Shown: positions 23,641 to 30,281 of the stretch, piece by piece
How the letters are laid out: each line of letters starts with the position of its first letter
How positions within the stretch are numbered: the stretch's first letter is position 1
Source of the DNA: Brevibacillus brevis
GTDB taxonomy: Bacteria; Bacillota; Bacilli; Brevibacillales; Brevibacillaceae
Assembly (NCBI RefSeq): GCF_001039275.2
Contig: NZ_CP030117.1
Span: 4,030,001 to 4,094,000, forward strand
Length of the DNA: 64,000 nucleotides
Direction of reading: 5' to 3'
Notes under the pieces: generated by a model
Told to the model about the DNA's origin: nothing
Database searches by the model: none
What the model saw: only the letters and a program-made list of their open reading frames with translations
Made by a program: the position numbers and the translations under genes

Positions 23641-24819
23641 TCAGATCCTAGTATGAAGAGACAGGTAGTCCCACACTTCATCATAAATCCCATGGTAATC
23701 CACTTGTTTCAAATGTTCTTTCAAAGTCCTCAACCACTCAATGGTTGTTGGATAGGTAGCTGCAATGGCCTCCCGTAGATCGCTCATCTGAATCGGGCGA
23801 TCGACCCCTTTTGTTACAATATCATGCCATACCTGCTCCGTTGCGAGCTCCACTACATATTCAATGTCTGCCCCCGAATAAAACTCTGTCCATCCTGCTA
23901 ATTGCCCATAATCGAGCATCTCAGTGGGACGGCCCTCCAGTTTTAAGCGAAAAATATCCTCCCGTGCTTGCCGATCTGGCGGTCCGACAAAAATCCAGTG
24001 ATCAAAGCCGGCTGCTCGGAGCATGGATGGCTCCAATTCCCACGGGACGTTGGTTGCACCCATCAGGACAAATCGTTCGTCGTACTCGCCTGCCTCCGCT
24101 ATCTGCTGAAGCCATTTGGAATCGAACCCCTGTCTGTTAGAGGAGTTCGCATGCTCTTCGTAATGGCTGGAAGCGTCCAGTTCATCTAAAAAGAACAGAA
24201 ACGGTTTATTGGCAGGGGTTGTTGCCAGTAAGTCATGGATGTTGAACTGCCTGTTTGACGGCGTATACATACTTCGACCGCCTGTGATCGCCATGGAGAA
24301 AAAATGAGCCTGGCATTCTTCTGCGGTTGCTTTTGCCAGCAAAGATTTTCCGCATCCCGATGGTCCGTAAAGTAATATGGTACTTTTCTTTTGAGGCAAC
24401 CGTTGCGAAATAGGATGTAGAAGTCTTTGAAAAATTGCCTCTTTTACTCGTACAAGCCCGCCGACCATTCCAAAGCCCGCCGTTTTCTCAACGAGTTGAA
24501 CCGATTTCGCGGTGGTCTTTCCTTTGCCCCCTTCTATGACGCGTATCTTAGGTGAAAACATCGTAGTGTATGTAGAGGAATCCTTCTGATTGATCCCTTT
24601 TAACGTCCGCGAATATGGGGATTCCTTTTGTAGCTTGTTGAGTTCGATCACAATTTTTTCCTTCATCGATTCATTTCCATAGGCAAGAGCCTGCGTAAAT
24701 GCCTGTAAAGCCTCCGTACGATCCCCTTGCTCAGCATGCTCTAATCCTAATAACAGCCATACTGGCGCGTTGCGTTGGTCGCTCGTCAACATGCTTTTCA
24801 GTATTTCTATCTTCGTCAT
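23641..24819 (-). CDS. AAA+ ATPase with N-terminal TPR-like segment
   Basis: A 392-residue protein. Residues 5-65 look like a short tetratricopeptide region (WLLLGLEHAEQGDRTEALQA). The AAA+ core starts at about 118 (VGGLVRVKEAIF) with Walker A GPSGCGKS (152-159) and Walker B FLFFLDELD (208-216 region). A sensor segment MGATNVPWELEPSMLRAAGF follows. This layout is like the classic-clade (Cdc48/Vps4/SpoVK-type) unfoldases; the partner is unknown. I use ATG 24817-24819, with AGAGG 9 bases upstream, because upstream in-frame codons overlap that site. It is monocistronic. Confidence 0.82.
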   Translation of the reverse strand: MTKIEILKSMLTSDQRNAPVWLLLGLEHAEQGDRTEALQAFTQALAYGNESMKEKIVIELNKLQKESPYSRTLKGINQKDSSTYTTMFSPKIRVIEGGKGKTTAKSVQLVEKTAGFGMVGGLVRVKEAIFQRLLHPISQRLPQKKSTILLYGPSGCGKSLLAKATAEECQAHFFSMAITGGRSMYTPSNRQFNIHDLLATTPANKPFLFFLDELDASSHYEEHANSSNRQGFDSKWLQQIAEAGEYDERFVLMGATNVPWELEPSMLRAAGFDHWIFVGPPDRQAREDIFRLKLEGRPTEMLDYGQLAGWTEFYSGADIEYVVELATEQVWHDIVTKGVDRPIQMSDLREAIAATYPTTIEWLRTLKEHLKQVDYHGIYDEVWDYLSLHTRI

Positions 24820-24952
24820 CTGCTTCATCCTCTGCGATCGTTCTGCTCCAAGCGATCGTTTAGTATCACGGACATATCCATTATAATGCATATATCTCGC
24901 AAGAAGAATACGAAAAGTAGGAAAAGATGGAAGAAGAGCTGTGACCGTCATT

Positions 24953-24990
24953 CAAAAAAGACGCCTTCTGCTACACAGCAGCGGGCGTCC
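24953..24990 (-). terminator. Terminator of the tail-collar cassette
   Basis: On the minus strand GACGCCcGCTGCT and AGCAGaaGGCGTC pair around GTGT, followed by TTTTTTG. It lies just past the stop of the third tail-collar gene. Confidence 0.9.
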
Positions 24991-25002
24991 AAGATACAGT
25001 CT

Positions 25003-25527
25003 CTATCCTCTCGACGGAAAAGCTCCGCCTTCCACACAAATGATGAACGAGAGTCCGAGATAAGGTTGCATATTATTATGAGGCTGAGTCCCGCCTGTGG
25101 TTCCAATTGCTTGCGGGCTAAGCGGTGTCCCATCACTCGTACTGGAGTAAGGAATGATACCTCCCCGGCCACCAGTGGATGACCAACTCGCCCCTGTTGG
25201 CGTATCCCCTGTAGGCGTTGAGCACGCATTTGGAACATGCGTATGCACCGGAATTTCGTTTTGCAGCAGTGTTATATTGGCAGCGCCATCTGTCTGACCT
25301 GCCGTACGCGGTGTCAAGCCAGGTCCTGCCCCCTGGTTCATCGGGGCTGTTCCTCTTAAATTAGGAAGTGCAAATGTGGTCTTGCCATCTCCGCCATACT
25401 TTGTACCCAATATCGAATACAAAACAGGATTGGAAGGGATCGTAAGCAATTGTCCATCACAAAAAGCCCAGTCCCTTGGCGGGAAGTTGCCAGCGAAGAT
25501 ACGAATTTCTCCAATATACGGATCCAT
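25003..25527 (-). CDS. Tail-collar (MdpB-like) protein 3
   Basis: A 174-residue protein with the phage tail collar domain. The N-terminus reads GEIRIFAGNFPPRDWAFCDG, then LTIPSNPVLYSILGTKYGGD and FALPNLRGTAPMNQG (about 51-65), the conserved collar core. A His-rich centre (EIPVHTHVP) and the end GGTQPHNNMQPYLGLSFIIC are shared with its two neighbours. Relatives include the microcystin-dependent protein MdpB and short tail fibres. ATG 25525-25527 follows GAGGAGG. It is the last gene of a three-paralogue set. No other phage gene is present. Confidence 0.88.
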   Translation of the reverse strand: MDPYIGEIRIFAGNFPPRDWAFCDGQLLTIPSNPVLYSILGTKYGGDGKTTFALPNLRGTAPMNQGAGPGLTPRTAGQTDGAANITLLQNEIPVHTHVPNACSTPTGDTPTGASWSSTGGRGGIIPYSSTSDGTPLSPQAIGTTGGTQPHNNMQPYLGLSFIICVEGGAFPSRG

Positions 25528-25542
25528 ATGAGAGTGCCTCCT

Positions 25543-26052
25543 CTAGTTTCTTGACGGGTAAATCCCTTGAATCGCGATGCAAAAATTCCCGACGAAATAC
25601 GGCTGCATATTCGTATGAGGTGCACTGTTTCCTACCGTTTGCAACGCGCTCTCACTCATCGTCGTATCAGGGGTTGTCCCATAGGTTGTGGTGGATGCTT
25701 GCGCCCAGTAGTTCCCAGCGCTAGTTTTTTCACTGGCAACTGCATTCGATCCAGTAGCCGTATGGGTATGGGCAGGTATCTCGTTTGTTGTTAATACATG
25801 CGTTTCTTCTCCGGCTGACATCCCAAGCGGTACGATTGGACGATCCTGTTGATTGTTTTTATGAACGGGGACACGTCCTCTTAAATCTGGCAAAGCAAAC
25901 GTGTTTTTCCCGTCCCCTCCATAAACAACTCCTAACAAGGAAAACAGTGCCTGGTTTCTGCTGATAGGCAACACCGCACCATTACACAAAGCCCAACCCT
26001 GTGGCGCAAATGGAAAGGGAAAAAATCGAATTTCTCCAAGAAATGGTTCCAT
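25543..26052 (-). CDS. Tail-collar (MdpB-like) protein 2
   Basis: A 169-residue paralogue of the flanking genes, starting MEPFLGEIRFFPFPFAPQGW. It has the core LFSLLGVVYGGDGKNTFALP and DLRGRVPVHKN, the EIPAHTHTAT segment and the end APHTNMQPYFVGNFCIAIQG. Its middle region differs from proteins 1 and 3, so the three are diverged duplicates rather than recent copies. AGGAGGATTTTAC precedes the ATG. The predicted fold is a trimeric fibre-tip domain; where it acts is unknown. Confidence 0.88.
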   Translation of the reverse strand: MEPFLGEIRFFPFPFAPQGWALCNGAVLPISRNQALFSLLGVVYGGDGKNTFALPDLRGRVPVHKNNQQDRPIVPLGMSAGEETHVLTTNEIPAHTHTATGSNAVASEKTSAGNYWAQASTTTYGTTPDTTMSESALQTVGNSAPHTNMQPYFVGNFCIAIQGIYPSRN

Positions 26053-26079
26053 GTAAAATCCTCCTGTTCGATTGGCATA

Positions 26080-26595
26080 TTAATTTTGTTGCGGATAGAT
26101 CCCATACAGGGCAATGATGAAATTAATAACCGTAAACGGCATCAGGTTACTGTGCGGTTGATTTCCACCTACAGTACTCAAGCTGGACGCGTTCATCAAT
26201 CCATCAGGTGTATTTGTTGAATAAAGCTGCGTATTCTTTGCCCATACAGCATTGGCAGGGCTGTTCTGCGTTCCTGGCTGCGATGATGCATGGACCGTAT
26301 GCGTATGCGCAGGCAATTGTGAAACGGTTAAGGTGACGGATTCTACACCATTTTTTTCACCCATCACGTAGGTAGTTCCTGTACTCGGATTTTTCCCTTG
26401 ATTAAGCGGGATACGTCCCCGTAAATCAGGCAACGCAAAAGTCGTTTGTCCATCCCCGCCATATGTGGTTCCAATCAATTGAAACAACGTGTCGTATTCC
26501 GAAATAGATAAAATCTGTCCTTCGCATAATGCCCATCCTTGTGGTGCATAATCTCCTCCAAACATCCTGATTTCTCCAAGAAATGGCTCTGCCAT
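26080..26595 (-). CDS. Tail-collar (MdpB-like) protein 1
   Basis: A 171-residue paralogue starting MAEPFLGEIRMFGGDYAPQG with the full collar core (LFQLIGTTYGGDGQTTFALP, DLRGRIPLNQG). QLPAHTHTVHA and NQPHSNLMPFTVINFIIALY occupy the centre and end. AGGAGGAAGCAAC lies before the ATG. It follows the GNAT gene by about 54 bases and is the first of three collar genes. The same set of collar paralogues next to a GNAT gene is something I recall from other Firmicutes and some Proteobacteria, without a proven function. Confidence 0.88.
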   Translation of the reverse strand: MAEPFLGEIRMFGGDYAPQGWALCEGQILSISEYDTLFQLIGTTYGGDGQTTFALPDLRGRIPLNQGKNPSTGTTYVMGEKNGVESVTLTVSQLPAHTHTVHASSQPGTQNSPANAVWAKNTQLYSTNTPDGLMNASSLSTVGGNQPHSNLMPFTVINFIIALYGIYPQQN

Positions 26596-26649
26596 GTTGC
26601 TTCCTCCTTATATAAAGTGGTAATTTCCGTTGTCGAACGAACAGATAGG

Positions 26650-27126
26650 TCATTTTTGCAGAACTGGCTGCCATTCCATTTGGATGTACAGCCCCGTTGA
26701 GTCTGTCACGATGAAATGAAGTCGTTCATATAATCGAAAGGCGGGATTCCCTTGTAAAACACGTAAACGGATCGGTAATTGGAAAGCTTGAGCCTCTTTT
26801 TGCAGATCGCCAATAATACTAGAACCAACACCCTGTCCCCGATAAGCAGGCAGCAAAGAAAGATCAACAAGATGCAGTGCATCTCCGCTCGCATCCGTGA
26901 TCAAACGACCGATAGGCTGCCCGGATCGGAGAATGATTTGATGATTTTGAGCGGGAAACTGCATTTGGTAAGATTGCTGCTGCATGGCATACTGCGACTG
27001 TAAAAAAGCAAGCTTGTCCGACTCACTCCAACCCCAAAGTGCCATTTCTTCGATTCTCGTAGAACAGTACAATTCCCAAATAAATGCTTCGTCTTGCTCG
27101 TGTTCAAAAGGTCTGGTATGTACCAT
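26650..27126 (-). CDS. GNAT-family N-acetyltransferase
   Basis: A 158-residue acetyl-CoA-dependent acyltransferase. The acetyl-CoA loop of motif A is LLPAYRGQGVGSSIIGDLQK (about 93-112), with R/Q-x-x-G-x-G/A as RGQGVG. The upstream strand LHLVDLSL and the downstream NPAFRLYERLHF (motif B) complete the fold. ATG 27124-27126 follows AAGGAGG by 3-4 bases. It is the first gene of the collar cassette, so it may acetylate the collar proteins or their ligand; that is inference. A 14-bp palindrome lies 97 bases upstream. Confidence 0.85.
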   Translation of the reverse strand: MVHTRPFEHEQDEAFIWELYCSTRIEEMALWGWSESDKLAFLQSQYAMQQQSYQMQFPAQNHQIILRSGQPIGRLITDASGDALHLVDLSLLPAYRGQGVGSSIIGDLQKEAQAFQLPIRLRVLQGNPAFRLYERLHFIVTDSTGLYIQMEWQPVLQK

Positions 27127-27222
27127 AATCCTCCTTGCAGCAATCGCTGTACTTTTCTGATATCCTGCCTGATTAAATAGCAATCATAAATCATGATATC
27201 ATTAGCCAAATTCCTTCTGACA

Positions 27223-27236
27223 CTAACTAAAGTTAG
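27223..27236. promoter_or_regulatory. Palindrome CTAACTAAAGTTAG, candidate operator
   Basis: Perfect 6-bp arms CTAACT/AGTTAG around AA lie upstream of the GNAT-collar operon, in the divergent region shared with the arsR-type gene. The regulator is unknown. Confidence 0.4.
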
Positions 27237-27290
27237 CTCTTTTATCGCTTGCAAAAATAAGGAAGAACCCATATACTTTGGTTTAAATGA

Positions 27291-27305
27291 TTAAGTTTAT
27301 TAACG
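27291..27305. promoter_or_regulatory. Candidate ArsR-family operator, copy 1
   Basis: TTAAGTTTATTAACG ends 10 bases before the ATG of the arsR-type gene. The same 15-mer in reverse orientation lies before the next gene (27684-27698). A/T-rich imperfect dyads of this kind are typical of ArsR-family autoregulators. Confidence 0.6.
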
Positions 27306-27314
27306 GAGTGTGCA

Positions 27315-27632
27315 ATGACGAATCCAACCTGCAATGAAAAAGCGATTCAACTATTTATGGAGTTAAGTCCATACTTCCAAGGCTTGGGTGATCCGATTCG
27401 GCAGCAAATCGTAGCTCTTCTCCTCGACAAGGAAAGCATGAATGTAACACAAATTGCCGAGCATATTCCCATGTCTAGACCTACGGTGTCTCATCACTTG
27501 AAAATATTAAAACAAGCGGGCCTGGTAAACGTTCAAAAGAAAGGAACAGAGATGTTTTATCGGCTTGAAATTACAGAAGCGATCAGGCTTTTCAAGCAAT
27601 TGGTGACTTTCGTCGAGGAAGAGTGCAACTGA
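27315..27632 (+). CDS. ArsR-family transcriptional regulator
   Basis: A 105-residue winged-helix repressor. The recognition segment is NVTQIAEHIPMSRPTVSHHL (about 46-65), followed by KILKQAGLVNVQKKGTEMFY, the wing. There is no CxC metal motif of true ArsR/SmtB sensors (Cys only at residues 6 and near the end), so it probably senses something other than metals. A family-type operator lies just before its start and again before the downstream saccharopine-dehydrogenase-like gene. Those two genes therefore likely form an autoregulated pair. Confidence 0.88.
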   Translation: MTNPTCNEKAIQLFMELSPYFQGLGDPIRQQIVALLLDKESMNVTQIAEHIPMSRPTVSHHLKILKQAGLVNVQKKGTEMFYRLEITEAIRLFKQLVTFVEEECN

Positions 27633-27683
27633 ATTTGAACCGTCACGAAAAGGGACAGTGTGTCCCTGTTTTTCACACCTATA

Positions 27684-27698
27684 CGTTAATAAACTTAA
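27684..27698. promoter_or_regulatory. Candidate ArsR-family operator, copy 2
   Basis: CGTTAATAAACTTAA is the exact reverse complement of the 15-mer at 27291-27305. It lies about 35 bases before the start of the saccharopine-dehydrogenase-like gene. Confidence 0.6.
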
Positions 27699-27731
27699 AC
27701 GAATAAACATTTAATCAAAGGGGCGATTTTC

Positions 27732-28820
27732 ATGAATCTTACCAAAGTTTTCATTGTCGGTGGCTACGGAACAGTTGGGAGCCAAATTGCCAAGATCCTG
27801 CATGATCGTCACCCTACTCTCGAATTATTGCTGGGAGGAAGGTCTGCGGGAAAGCCTTTGCCTTTTGCGTCCACTCGGCTAAAGCCTTTCCTTCTGGACA
27901 TCTCCAAATCCGATCCTCTCGCCCATGCTCCGGATGATTTGACCTTGATCATTAGTGCAGTAAATGATCCTGATGACACACTGCTACTTGCTGCTGTTCG
28001 CCGACAGATTCCTCTGATTGACGTCACACGTTGGACAGAACGATTTTCACGATCGATCGAACGCTTGAAGAATGAGAACCTTGGCTCTCCAGTCACTCTC
28101 GCCTCAGGTTGGATGGGGGGAACTGTAGCGCTTCTCGCAAGCATACATACAGCTACCCTGCAAGATGTCCAGATACATCTTCACGCCCTTTATTCCATGC
28201 AAGACAAAGCAGGTCCAGATTCCACCGACTATATGGATCGAATGACGATCCCTTTTACTGTCACCACACCCACTGGCGTAAAAGAAGTGACACCCATGTC
28301 AGATCCGGTAGCCGTGACCTTTCCCAATGGGTTTCATACGAAATGCTATCGTCTTGACACACCTGATCACATGACGCTCGTGAAAGCCCAAAACGTAACT
28401 ACCGCTGATTTTCGCATCGCCTTCGACCATAAACTGTCTACTTTTGCCCTCGTTTCATTGGTAAAAAGCCGGATATGGAATCTGCTCGGCAAGCGCACAC
28501 GTCAAAAAATACTGTACAATCCAGGAGCAGGATCTCCTCACCATGTTGTCATCCAAATAAATGGGCGCAATCTGCATGGCGTAAAAGTGAAACGCCAAGT
28601 CGAGATTACTGATCCAAAAGGGCAGACTCATCTGACCGCTTTGGGAGCTGCCATTTTTGCACAATCAATCCTTCGGCAAAGCGAAAACGCAACTGTTGTG
28701 CCCGGCATTCTGTTTCCAGAGGATTTCGGCCATTTCGAAATGACTGCCGACGATATCCTCCAGTTTTATCGATCCGAAGGGGTCCAGATTGTGATCCACG
28801 ACGAAACAAAAAAAGAGTAG
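27732..28820 (+). CDS. Saccharopine dehydrogenase-like NAD(P)-binding protein
   Basis: A 362-residue protein with a Rossmann start KVFIVGGYGTVGSQIAKIL (GGYGTVG, residues 9-15). The segment LIISAVNDPDDTLLLAAVRR fits the saccharopine dehydrogenase NADP-binding family. The C-terminal half (about 130-362) is less conserved and includes KVKRQVEITDPKGQT. True lysine biosynthesis is unlikely in this group; related enzymes reduce or oxidise membrane or polyketide-like substrates. ATG 27732 follows AAAGGGGCG. It is under a copy of the upstream ArsR-type operator. Confidence 0.75.
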   Translation: MNLTKVFIVGGYGTVGSQIAKILHDRHPTLELLLGGRSAGKPLPFASTRLKPFLLDISKSDPLAHAPDDLTLIISAVNDPDDTLLLAAVRRQIPLIDVTRWTERFSRSIERLKNENLGSPVTLASGWMGGTVALLASIHTATLQDVQIHLHALYSMQDKAGPDSTDYMDRMTIPFTVTTPTGVKEVTPMSDPVAVTFPNGFHTKCYRLDTPDHMTLVKAQNVTTADFRIAFDHKLSTFALVSLVKSRIWNLLGKRTRQKILYNPGAGSPHHVVIQINGRNLHGVKVKRQVEITDPKGQTHLTALGAAIFAQSILRQSENATVVPGILFPEDFGHFEMTADDILQFYRSEGVQIVIHDETKKE

Positions 28821-28846
28821 GACGATCTGACCGCCGCCCTACTCTT
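28811..28846 (-). terminator. Terminator of the pyr operon
   Basis: AAGAGTAGG (28813-28821) and CCTACTCTT (28838-28846) form a 9-bp stem. On the minus strand it is followed by TTTTTTTG, so it terminates the pyr transcript. The stem overlaps the stop codon of the convergent gene. Confidence 0.88.
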
Positions 28847-28859
28847 CATCATGTATCAC

Positions 28860-29501
28860 TTATGCTTCAAAAAAAGTTCGCGGGGATTTCCGCCATTCGC
28901 CCAATACTTTTTCCTGTTCGCTCGTAATAACCCCTTGCTCTGAAGCTACTTCCAAAAGTGCTGTGTAATTCGATATGGTGGAGCAAGGAATACCTGCTTC
29001 CTCAAACAAGGCTTGGGCATCCGGGAATTGGTAGCTGAAAATGGCTACGACCCCAAGTACCTCTCCACCATCAGCCTGCACCGCTTGCGCTGCTTTCAAG
29101 GAGCTGCCTCCTGTAGAAATCAGGTCTTCAATCACGACTACCTTTTGACCAGCCGCTAATGCGCCCTCAATCTGATTTTGGCGACCGTGGCCTTTTGCCT
29201 TGTCCCGTACGTAGATCATAGGCAGATCAAGCAGCTCTGCCACCCAGGCAGCATGTGGAATACCAGCAGTCGCTGTTCCCGCCACGACTTGCGCATCTGG
29301 GTACTGCTCCTTGATCAAATCGGCAAATGCTTTCGCAATGGCACGGCGCACATGCGGATAGGACATCGTGATCCGGTTGTCGCAGTAGATCGGGGATTTG
29401 ATCCCGGACGTCCATGTAAAAGGTTGCTCCGGTCGCAGATGAACTGCCCCGATTTCGAGAAGATTCGCTGCAATTTGTTTAGCGGTTGTCATTGTCGTCA
29501 T
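28860..29501 (-). CDS. pyrE: Orotate phosphoribosyltransferase
   Basis: Joins orotate to PRPP to give OMP, the fifth step of UMP synthesis. The PRPP motif VVVIEDLISTGGSSL is at about 120-134. The 213-residue length and the start AKQIAANLLEIGAVHLRPEQ fit the family. GGAGGG lies 10 bases before the ATG at 29501; a second ATG is three codons in. It is the last gene of the pyr operon, 27 bases after pyrF. Confidence 0.96.
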   Translation of the reverse strand: MTTMTTAKQIAANLLEIGAVHLRPEQPFTWTSGIKSPIYCDNRITMSYPHVRRAIAKAFADLIKEQYPDAQVVAGTATAGIPHAAWVAELLDLPMIYVRDKAKGHGRQNQIEGALAAGQKVVVIEDLISTGGSSLKAAQAVQADGGEVLGVVAIFSYQFPDAQALFEEAGIPCSTISNYTALLEVASEQGVITSEQEKVLGEWRKSPRTFFEA

Positions 29502-29528
29502 TTCCCTTATTCCCTCCAGCTGGCTACT

Positions 29529-30266
29529 TTACGAACGATCTTTTTCCACTGCTGCGACGATACTTTGCCAAACCCCGACCGGATCTTTTGCACCCGTAAT
29601 GGCGCGTCCGATCACGAGGTAATCACTGCCCAAGCGGAATGCCTGTTCTGGCGTCGTGATACGCGTCTGATCGCCTTGATCTGCTCCCAGTGGACGAATT
29701 CCTGGCGTTACGGTTACGAAAGCGTCTCCAGCAGCTTTTTTGATCATCGGTACTTCAAGTGGAGAAGCAACGACCCCATCCAAACCAGCTTGCTTGGTCA
29801 TCCGTGCATAGTGCACCACAACATCTTCTACCGCACCTGGAATCGCCAATTCTTGATTCATCGTTTGCAAACCAGTGGATGTCAGCATCGTCACACCGAT
29901 CAGGAGGGGACGAGCAGCACCTGCCGCTGTCCCTTGCTCCAAACCTTCTCTCGCTGCTGCCATCATGGATACCCCGCCTGCCGCATGAACGTTTACCATG
30001 TCTGCTCCCAGACGCGCCAGGCTTTTCATTGCGCCTTTCGCTGTATTAGGAATATCATGAACCTTCAAGTCGAGGAACACGCTAAGTCCTTTTTCCTTCA
30101 GAAAGGAAACGATCGCTGGCCCTTCTGCGTAAGCGAGCTCCATCCCCACTTTTACATAGCGGATATGCCCCGCTAAAGGCTCGATGCACTTCTTGACTTC
30201 ATCCAGTGTGGAAAAGTCGAGCGCAACAATCATGCGTTCGCGAATATCGGTAAGTTGTTGTTGCAC
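29529..30266 (-). CDS. pyrF: Orotidine 5'-phosphate decarboxylase
   Basis: Decarboxylates OMP to UMP. The start IVALDFSTLDEVKK and the catalytic motif FLDLKVHDIPNTAKGA (Lys-Asp-x-x-Asn, about 71-86) are canonical. The 245-residue length is normal. It starts at GTG 30264-30266 after GGGGGAGAG; an internal ATG at MIVALDF is a shorter alternative. It follows carB directly, with only 15 bases between, where pyrK and pyrD lie in B. subtilis. Confidence 0.96.
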   Translation of the reverse strand: MQQQLTDIRERMIVALDFSTLDEVKKCIEPLAGHIRYVKVGMELAYAEGPAIVSFLKEKGLSVFLDLKVHDIPNTAKGAMKSLARLGADMVNVHAAGGVSMMAAAREGLEQGTAAGAARPLLIGVTMLTSTGLQTMNQELAIPGAVEDVVVHYARMTKQAGLDGVVASPLEVPMIKKAAGDAFVTVTPGIRPLGADQGDQTRITTPEQAFRLGSDYLVIGRAITGAKDPVGVWQSIVAAVEKDRS

Positions 30267-30281
30267 GCTACTCTCCCCCTT

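Noticed and set aside
25003..26595. Prophage remnant, from the tail-collar genes
   Set aside because: No other phage gene, integrase or attachment site is in reach; the genes have good ribosome binding sites, a GNAT partner and a terminator, so they look like a stable host cassette.
29178..30176. Long open frame on the plus strand opposite pyrE and pyrF
   Set aside because: It is antisense to two certain genes, has Cys/His/Arg-rich shadow composition and no ribosome binding site.
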